Below, in pieces: positions 5,390-10,205 of a stretch of 10,205 nt of DNA. The translations under genes and the position numbers were made by a program. This DNA comes from Bacteriovoracaceae bacterium. GTDB taxonomy: Bacteria > Bdellovibrionota > Bacteriovoracia > Bacteriovoracales > Bacteriovoracaceae. The DNA lies in assembly GCA_947440875.1 (NCBI GenBank), contig CANETG010000080.1, forward strand, positions 1 through 10,205, written 5' to 3'. The notes under the pieces were generated by a model. The model worked only from the letters and a program-made list of their open reading frames with translations. It did no database searches and was not told the DNA's origin. Numbering within the stretch: the first letter of the stretch is position 1; each line of letters starts with the position of its first letter.

Positions 5390-6344
5390 GTTTCACCGTG
5401 ATCGTCGTATCGAAATCAAGTGCTTTGAGCGTGCAGTCGACTAAGTGAACGGCATTCATCCCATCTTTCAAATTGACCACTGCTGGGCGACCGGTTCGAA
5501 CGGATTCATAAAAGTTTTTATGCTCAAGAAAAAGATGATCGCGTTTGCCATAAGTTTCTTCAACGACGAAAGTCCCATCTTCATTTTTCCCAGAAGTCGC
5601 AACTGCGAACCTATTGGCAAATAAATCGATGTGAATAGTTCCGTCTTTGGAAACGACTTCGAGGTCCCGGACTTCGCGGGTGGCGTTTCTCCCTACAACG
5701 ACATGGGCCTCGCACTCATTTTCCATTTTCAGATAAATCGAAGCATGATCCCATTTATCCGTCCGAATTTTGTAACCGGTTGCCACGACGGAAATCGGTT
5801 TCGACTTGAAGAGATACATGAGTAGATCGAGGTCGTGGATGCCAAGATCCTGAACGACATCGACATCCGTCGCGCGCCCCTTGAAAGGTGCGTAACGATT
5901 AATCCTGACACTGTAAGGAGTGGGCAGACTTTGAAGTTTATCGCGTAATTTATCCCACGCTTCATGAAAGCGCTCGGAATGTCCCACTTGCAAAATGACA
6001 TTTTTTCCAGCGGCGACTTCTTTCAGTTTGGAGGCTTCGTTGTCATTGGAACAAACAGGCTTTTCACAGAAAACATGCTTGTTGTTTTCCAGGAGATATT
6101 TCACGAGTTCAAAGTGCGTCGATGTCGGAGTGACGATGAACGCGGCGTCGATGTCGTTGACGATTTCTTTAATGTCCGAAACGATTCTCACCCCAGGATG
6201 GGCGGCCTTCGCAGCTTCCTGACTAGCAGGAAATTTTTCTACGATCGCGACAAATTCTGCCACCTCTTTGTGAGCTTCGACTTTCTGGCAGTGCCATTTG
6301 CCGAGGTGACCATATCCTAAGACTGCGACTCTTACTTTTTTCAT
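5382..6344 (-). CDS. Gfo/Idh/MocA oxidoreductase, GnnA-like candidate for lipid A sugar modification
   Basis: This 320-residue protein is an NAD(P)-dependent sugar oxidoreductase of the Gfo/Idh/MocA family. The Rossmann motif GYGHLG is at 10-15, IVTPTSTHFE at 70-79, CEKPV at 93-97 with the catalytic-type Lys95, and QDLGIHDLD at 165-173 with the D166-x3-H170 pair found in active members. Length is normal. It sits between lpxA (2-nt gap) and lpxB (8-nt overlap). In Acidithiobacillus ferrooxidans, gnnA (same family) and gnnB lie between lpxA and lpxB and convert UDP-GlcNAc to the 3-amino sugar, giving amide-linked acyl chains. A GnnA role here is inferred from family and position. No GnnB-type aminotransferase is in this window, so it would have to be elsewhere. 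Other UDP-sugar dehydrogenase roles are possible. Confidence 0.88.
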   Translation of the reverse strand: MKKVRVAVLGYGHLGKWHCQKVEAHKEVAEFVAIVEKFPASQEAAKAAHPGVRIVSDIKEIVNDIDAAFIVTPTSTHFELVKYLLENNKHVFCEKPVCSNDNEASKLKEVAAGKNVILQVGHSERFHEAWDKLRDKLQSLPTPYSVRINRYAPFKGRATDVDVVQDLGIHDLDLLMYLFKSKPISVVATGYKIRTDKWDHASIYLKMENECEAHVVVGRNATREVRDLEVVSKDGTIHIDLFANRFAVATSGKNEDGTFVVEETYGKRDHLFLEHKNFYESVRTGRPAVVNLKDGMNAVHLVDCTLKALDFDTTITVKLA

Positions 6345-6346
6345 GA

Positions 6347-7150
6347 TTAACCGGCCATAAACGGTGCGATTCCGATTTCACTCTTCTTGATAAAAGAAGC
6401 GATCTCTTGAATCACAACATTGTTTTTATATTCTTCCATGAGTTCAGGATGATTCACGAACGCGCGCGGAGCAAGTGCCGATGCTTCCATCGAGCGGTAG
6501 AAGTCTACCACCTCGGAAACTGATTCTTTCGCGTGACCTTGGCGTTTGAGTCCAATGATATTGATCCCCTTCAATCGAATACGATTACCGTAGGCCGTAC
6601 AGAAATTAGGAATATCACGGTCAATCCCTGATCCTCCTCCAATGTAAGCACCTTTTCCAAGGGTCACAAACTGAGAAATCCCTGTGTTACCACCGACGAT
6701 CACCCGATCACCGATAGTCACGTGACCAGCAAGGTTCACAGAATTGGCGAAAGTGAGATTGTTTCCGAGGATGCAATCATGAGCAATATGACAGTACGCC
6801 ATGAAGAGTGAATTTGAGCCAATGATGGTTTTGTTATCTTGTTTGGTGGTTCCACGGTGAACGGAAACGTATTCGCGAAAAATATTTTTATCGCCGATGA
6901 TCGTTTCAGTTGGCTCGCCTTTGTAAGACGTATCCTGAGGAGGAGCACCGATAGAACCGAACTGGAAAAACTGATTCCCTTTCCCAATCGTCGTGTGCCC
7001 ATCGACCACAACGTTGGAGTGAAAGAGACAATCATCTCCAATCGTGACATTGGCACCGATAACACAAAAGGGACCAAACTTTACATTGTTCCCTATTTTT
7101 GCCTCTGGATGAATAAATGACATTGGATGAGCTTCGTAATTTTTAGACAT
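6347..7150 (-). CDS. lpxA: UDP-N-acetylglucosamine O-acyltransferase LpxA
   Basis: LpxA moves a 3-hydroxyacyl chain from ACP to the 3 position of the UDP-sugar, the first step of lipid A synthesis in the cytoplasm. The 267 residues form a left-handed beta-helix of hexapeptide repeats (IHPEAKIGNNVKFG onward to about 185) followed by an alpha-helical tail. Catalytic-type His124 lies in CHIAHDC (120-126); FQFGSIGAPPQD (62-73), VHRG (97-100), LAGHVTIGD and NIIGLKRQGH (197-206) are also typical. The position matching the E. coli Gly173 acyl-length ruler is Gly172 (YIGGGSG), which suggests a long chain such as C14. The first ATG is preferred because AAGGAA precedes it; the later ATG (MSFIHP) resembles other LpxA N-termini but has no ribosome binding site. 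If the neighbouring oxidoreductase is a true GnnA, this enzyme may accept the 3-amino sugar. Confidence 0.96.
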   Translation of the reverse strand: MSKNYEAHPMSFIHPEAKIGNNVKFGPFCVIGANVTIGDDCLFHSNVVVDGHTTIGKGNQFFQFGSIGAPPQDTSYKGEPTETIIGDKNIFREYVSVHRGTTKQDNKTIIGSNSLFMAYCHIAHDCILGNNLTFANSVNLAGHVTIGDRVIVGGNTGISQFVTLGKGAYIGGGSGIDRDIPNFCTAYGNRIRLKGINIIGLKRQGHAKESVSEVVDFYRSMEASALAPRAFVNHPELMEEYKNNVVIQEIASFIKKSEIGIAPFMAG

Positions 7151-7158
7151 AAATTTCC

Positions 7159-7653
7159 TTATGAGAGTTTAATCGTCGCCATGACCGAACACTGAGACAC
7201 GAGCTCTCCATCTGTAAAAATTTCGCAATTGTAGCTTTGAAACATTCCACGTGATCTTATTAATGTCGCGTGAATCTCAAGATCCATCGGTGGCACGACT
7301 GGTCTTTTAAATTTTGCTGCTTCGACCGTAATGAGTGCGACTTCGAGTTTCGTTTCTTCAAGGGGCTTCGTGAGCATATGGACGCATAAAAAAGAGGCTG
7401 CTTGCGCCATCATTTCTATTTGGACAACCCCCGGAAGAATAGGATTACCAGGAAAATGTCCTTCGAGAACTTTCACCGAATTCTCAACTCGAAAAGTGCA
7501 GATACTTTTCCCACCGATTAAATCCTGTACCCTAAAAGGACCTTTCATTCCCTTGAGTGCCTCGGGCAATTGGACGTCTTTCACACTATCAATGAAGAGA
7601 AATGGATCCCTGTGAGGGAGAAACTCCATAACCTGCTTCTTATTGAACATCAT
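7159..7653 (-). CDS. fabZ: 3-hydroxyacyl-ACP dehydratase FabZ
   Basis: FabZ removes water from 3-hydroxyacyl-ACP in fatty acid elongation and so competes with LpxA/LpxD for the same acyl donors. The hot-dog fold motifs are LPHRDPFLFID at 12-22, GHFPGNPILPGVVQIEMMAQA at 65-85 with catalytic His66 and Glu80 (14 residues apart, as in E. coli His54/Glu68), and FKRPVVP further on. The protein is 164 residues against 151 in E. coli. The distance from LPHR to the catalytic His is about 17 residues longer, owing to an insertion around 25-47 (QLPEALKGMKGPFRVQDLIG). AAGGAG at 7659-7664, overlapping the lpxD stop codon, is 5 nt before the first ATG of an ATGATG pair. The fabZ stop in turn overlaps the lpxA ribosome binding site. 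Confidence 0.95.
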   Translation of the reverse strand: MMFNKKQVMEFLPHRDPFLFIDSVKDVQLPEALKGMKGPFRVQDLIGGKSICTFRVENSVKVLEGHFPGNPILPGVVQIEMMAQAASFLCVHMLTKPLEETKLEVALITVEAAKFKRPVVPPMDLEIHATLIRSRGMFQSYNCEIFTDGELVSQCSVMATIKLS

Positions 7654-7662
7654 AAAGACTCC

Positions 7663-8694
7663 TTATTTTTCAGCTAACTTTTTGGTAAGAGCCAGACCTC
7701 TAAGCCATTCCCTCAAATCTCGCGCAGGGAAGCCTGCGATCTTCGAACCTGCGGGCCACACCGCACCTTCCATCACACCAGCTTTTCCACCGATCTGAGT
7801 TCCCATTCCGATATGAGCATCGGGACCGATGGCTGCCTGTCCACCGATCACGACGAAATCTTCCAGGGTCACGGAACCCGCAAGCCCCACTTGTCCGCAA
7901 ATAATACAGCCCTTACCTATTTTACAATTGTGAGCAATCTGAACAAGATTATCAATTCGAGTTCCCGCACCAATCTTCGTTGGAGAAAAGGTTCCCTGAT
8001 CAATCGAGGTGTTCGTTCCGATCTCTACATCGTTACTGATTTCAACTCCACCCATGTGCCAGATCTTGTGATGCTGGCCTTGATGAAACGTATAACCGAA
8101 GCCATCAGCACCAATGGCAGTGCCTGAATGGATGCGGCAGCTTCGACCAATTTTAGTGAAAGGATAGACAGTGACGTTACTGTAAATTTTGGTGTTATCC
8201 CCAATCTCAACATTCGGAAGGATGACGGCTCCGGGAAGAATTTCAACGTTGACACCTATTTTTACATTCTCGCCGATAAACACATTTTGTGAAATGAGTG
8301 CGGTCGGATGAATCTCTGTGGTTCCCATTTGTCTTCCATCCACTTGGGAATTCATTCCACGAAATTTCATTTCATAAAATGGCTTCGAGAGCGTAGTGAG
8401 ACACAGAGGAGTGTTCGAGGAAGTCGCCAACCAAGGAAGTTTTTGAAGAAGGATTTTATCCTCTGGTGAAACCCCAGAGAAAAATTTTTCATCGATGATC
8501 GCGCCCACTTTTAGCAGGGCAATTTCATCAGATTTCTCCTTCAAGCGGTTAAGGAATTTTGAATTCTTGACGAACACAATACTCTTCTCGGTCGGCGCAT
8601 CTAAAGCAGAAATGGCCAGAATTTCTTCTGGCCACTCAGGGTTATGAATGAATTTGAGACTTTGGTCGTATCGGACCAAATCCTGGAGTTTCAT
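7663..8694 (-). CDS. lpxD: UDP-3-O-acylglucosamine N-acyltransferase LpxD
   Basis: LpxD adds the second 3-hydroxyacyl chain, to the 2-amino group, giving UDP-2,3-diacylglucosamine in the cytoplasm. The 343 residues (E. coli 341) show the three expected parts: an N-terminal uridine-binding domain (about 1-115), a left-handed beta-helix of hexapeptide repeats (about 125-315: EIHPTALISQNVFIGENVKIG onward) and a C-terminal helix. GADGFGY at 195-201 and DNLVQIAHN at 248-256 are diagnostic; His255 matches the catalytic His of the family. The ATG follows the skp stop directly (TAAATG, no gap) with only a weak GGA ahead of it, so translation is probably coupled to skp. The skp-lpxD-fabZ-lpxA order is conserved across many Proteobacteria, supporting the call. 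Confidence 0.97.
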   Translation of the reverse strand: MKLQDLVRYDQSLKFIHNPEWPEEILAISALDAPTEKSIVFVKNSKFLNRLKEKSDEIALLKVGAIIDEKFFSGVSPEDKILLQKLPWLATSSNTPLCLTTLSKPFYEMKFRGMNSQVDGRQMGTTEIHPTALISQNVFIGENVKIGVNVEILPGAVILPNVEIGDNTKIYSNVTVYPFTKIGRSCRIHSGTAIGADGFGYTFHQGQHHKIWHMGGVEISNDVEIGTNTSIDQGTFSPTKIGAGTRIDNLVQIAHNCKIGKGCIICGQVGLAGSVTLEDFVVIGGQAAIGPDAHIGMGTQIGGKAGVMEGAVWPAGSKIAGFPARDLREWLRGLALTKKLAEK

Positions 8695-9204
8695 TTATTT
8701 TCCAGGATGTTTTTTGTCATAAGCTTTAATGACGTCTTCGGTCAGGTCTTTTTTCGCTTCGGCGTACACAATCGGAGCTGCAGAGAGTTCAAAAGTCATC
8801 GCCACTGCGTTCGTTTTGGAAACTTCATCGATGATAGGGCGAAGTTTTTCAAGGAGTGGTTTCTTGAGTTCTGCTTCCATTTTTTGAATATCACGCTGGT
8901 ACTCCATCGTTTTATTCTGGAGGCCCATCATCATTTCTTGGAGTTCACGCTCTTTATTTAAACGAGCAGCTTCGGCAAGAACCATACTTTGTTTTTTGTA
9001 GTCATCCTGAGCTTTCTTGATTTTATCTTCATCCTTTTTTAGGACCGCTTTCTTGTCATTGAAAGATTTCTCAAGAGTTTTTTGAACTCCCTTACCTTCT
9101 TTGATTGAAGTGATGACTTTTTGGATATCCACGAGTCCAACGAGAGTTGCACCGAATGATGGAAGCGTGAGACAGAGAGCAAGTAAGGCAATAATCGACT
9201 TCAT
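8695..9204 (-). CDS. skp: periplasmic chaperone Skp/OmpH
   Basis: Skp holds unfolded outer-membrane proteins in the periplasm on their way to the BAM complex. The 169 residues start with a Sec signal peptide (MKSIIALLALCLTLPSFGA, cleaved near residues 18-20), followed by LVGLVDIQKVI, the usual first strand of OmpH family proteins. Next comes a long Lys/Glu-rich coiled coil (about 38-120, including LKKDEDKIKKAQDDYKKQ) forming the tentacle, and a C-terminal part returning to the core (IDEVSKTNAVAMTFELS, VYAEAKKDLTEDVIKAYDKKHPGK). The start is the ATG at 9202-9204, chosen because AGGAG at 9211-9215 is 6 nt upstream and the signal peptide begins there. It lies 36 nt after bamA with no terminator between them. 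Confidence 0.93.
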   Translation of the reverse strand: MKSIIALLALCLTLPSFGATLVGLVDIQKVITSIKEGKGVQKTLEKSFNDKKAVLKKDEDKIKKAQDDYKKQSMVLAEAARLNKERELQEMMMGLQNKTMEYQRDIQKMEAELKKPLLEKLRPIIDEVSKTNAVAMTFELSAAPIVYAEAKKDLTEDVIKAYDKKHPGK

Positions 9205-9210
9205 ATTTAT

Positions 9211-9215
9211 CTCCT
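9211..9215 (-). promoter_or_regulatory. ribosome binding site that fixes the skp start
   Basis: AGGAG on the minus strand is 6 nt from the ATG at 9202-9204. An upstream in-frame GTG at 9235-9237 would place eleven non-signal residues before the signal peptide and would put this site inside the coding region, so the ATG is used. Confidence 0.8.
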
Positions 9216-9240
9216 GTAAGAGTGAAAACTCTAGCACCTG

Positions 9241-10205
9241 TTAGAATAATTGTCCTATGTCAAAATTGAACTGGTTACCGGCCTCATTATCACCTTTCTT
9301 CCCGAGACGGTCAGTCTTCGGATTGATCGGGAAGCCGAATTCAAATCTCAAGACTCCGATGGGTGAGAACCAACGGAAACCAAAACCATAGTTAGAGCGG
9401 AGGGTAAAATTGCCTTCTTCCCCGATGCGCGTCTCATAGACGTTACCCGCATCGTAGAATACGACCCACTTAAGACCTGCTTCTTTAATCAGCGGATGCT
9501 CCAGCTCAAACGTTGTCAGGAGACTGAAAAGACCACCGAAGTTAAACGCTTCAAGGTTTTTTGTTTCCGTATTTCTTGCGAGTCGTCTTGGACCAATATC
9601 CTCGAGGTTAAATCCGCGCATGTTTCGCGCACCACCCATGGAGAATTTCTCTACGCGGGGAATTTCTCTCGTGGTCGTTTTAAAGAGCTGGGAAGCAGTT
9701 CCCCGAGTCCGGAAGACAAGATCACCCCAGATCGGTTTGTAGTAGCGGCCTTCTAGCTCACCCTTGATCCAGCGGTATGTTCCGCCGAGACCAGTGTATT
9801 CAATCGAAGTGCTCGTATAATAACCGCCAGTCGGCTCAAAAATGTTGTTCCGTTTGTCGCGGATAATTGATGCCTGCAGAGATGATCCCGAACCATTTTC
9901 AACTTTCTTATCGATCCCTTCATTAATCACTCCTTCAACCTTGTTATCTTCGTAACGATACGTAAGGAAGAGGCGAGTGTAATCAAAGATGGGATGACCA
10001 ACACGGATATCTCCCCCGTGCTTTTTATACGCGAAAGAGCGAATGAAAAATGAAACTGTTTGATAGTAATCAGCGCCGGCAGTCCACTTCGTATCAAAAA
10101 GGTACGGCTCAGTGAAGCCGACGTTATAGATCTGCTGGCGATTCGAATACGAAAGGTTCAAGTTAATGTTTTGGCCGAGACCGCGGAAGTTATTCTGGGC
10201 CACAC
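9241..10205 (-). CDS. bamA: BamA, C-terminal beta-barrel part (gene continues past the right edge)
   Basis: BamA is the central Omp85 protein that folds and inserts beta-barrel proteins into the outer membrane. About 321 codons are visible, covering most of the C-terminal barrel; the POTRA domains and the start lie beyond 10205. Omp85 signatures are present: NLSYSNRQQIYNVGFTEPYLFD near the left of the fragment, FSMGGARNMRGFNLEDIGPR with the conserved RGF of loop 6 (the usual VRGF/Y reads MRGF), VVFYDAGNVY, and FGFRWFSPIGVLRFEFGFPI. It ends in Phe (FDIGQLF), the standard outer-membrane barrel C-terminal residue. The apparent start at 10203 is only a GTG inside the frame at the window edge and is not the real start. 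TamA is another Omp85 protein, but the skp-lpxD neighbours favour BamA. Confidence 0.93.
   Translation of the reverse strand, partial: VAQNNFRGLGQNINLNLSYSNRQQIYNVGFTEPYLFDTKWTAGADYYQTVSFFIRSFAYKKHGGDIRVGHPIFDYTRLFLTYRYEDNKVEGVINEGIDKKVENGSGSSLQASIIRDKRNNIFEPTGGYYTSTSIEYTGLGGTYRWIKGELEGRYYKPIWGDLVFRTRGTASQLFKTTTREIPRVEKFSMGGARNMRGFNLEDIGPRRLARNTETKNLEAFNFGGLFSLLTTFELEHPLIKEAGLKWVVFYDAGNVYETRIGEEGNFTLRSNYGFGFRWFSPIGVLRFEFGFPINPKTDRLGKKGDNEAGNQFNFDIGQLF

Noticed and set aside
7124..7150. Second ATG (MSFIHP) as the start of lpxA
   Set aside because: It resembles other LpxA N-termini, but only the first ATG has a well-placed AAGGAA ahead of it.
9205..9237. Upstream GTG as the start of skp
   Set aside because: It would put eleven residues ahead of the signal peptide and swallow a canonical AGGAG site that serves the ATG at 9202-9204.
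10201..10203. GTG at the window edge as the start of bamA
   Set aside because: The frame is open to the edge, and the visible part is only the C-terminal barrel, so the POTRA domains and true start must lie beyond the window.

Overview
The window comes from a Gram-negative (diderm) bacterium. Nearly everything from 930 to the right edge is one compact minus-strand block for building the outer membrane: bamA (C-terminal part, running off the right edge), skp/ompH, lpxD, fabZ, lpxA, a Gfo/Idh/MocA oxidoreductase, lpxB, lpxK, a DUF3108 lipoprotein and a glycosyltransferase. The bamA-skp-lpxD-fabZ-lpxA core is widespread. The oxidoreductase between lpxA and lpxB, the moderate AT content, several TTG starts and the lysine/alanine histone-like protein would fit a Bdellovibrionota or other 'deltaproteobacterial' lineage (for example Bacteriovorax/Peredibacter relatives). 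That placement is inference from style and gene order, not from a database match.

Layout. 1-102: leader with a possible extended -10 promoter. 106-396 (+): a small secreted protein of unknown function, followed by a strong hairpin terminator at 450-476. 529-551: a terminator facing the other way, serving the minus-strand gene at 568-798. That gene encodes a 76-residue H1-like basic protein made of six 27-bp tandem repeats and has a good sigma70-type promoter at 835-863. 799-929 otherwise holds no clear terminator for the long operon that ends at 930. 930-10205 (-): the envelope operon, read from right to left. Gaps are 0 to 38 nt, with overlaps of 8 nt (oxidoreductase/lpxB and lpxB/lpxK) and 1 nt (lipoprotein/glycosyltransferase). 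Its main promoter must lie beyond the right edge; one candidate internal promoter sits upstream of the lipoprotein gene.

How the genes work together. BamA inserts outer-membrane proteins and Skp escorts them across the periplasm. FabZ supplies fatty-acid elongation and competes with lipid A synthesis for 3-hydroxyacyl-ACP. LpxA and LpxD add 3-hydroxyacyl chains to the UDP-sugar, LpxB joins two units into the disaccharide, and LpxK phosphorylates position 4'. LpxC, LpxH/LpxI and KdtA are not in the window. The oxidoreductase lies where GnnA lies in Acidithiobacillus, so lipid A here may be built on 2,3-diamino-2,3-dideoxyglucose with amide-linked chains. The last two genes, a DUF3108 outer-membrane lipoprotein and a GT4-like glycosyltransferase coupled by a TAATG overlap, are the least explained part and the best candidates for an unrecorded envelope function.
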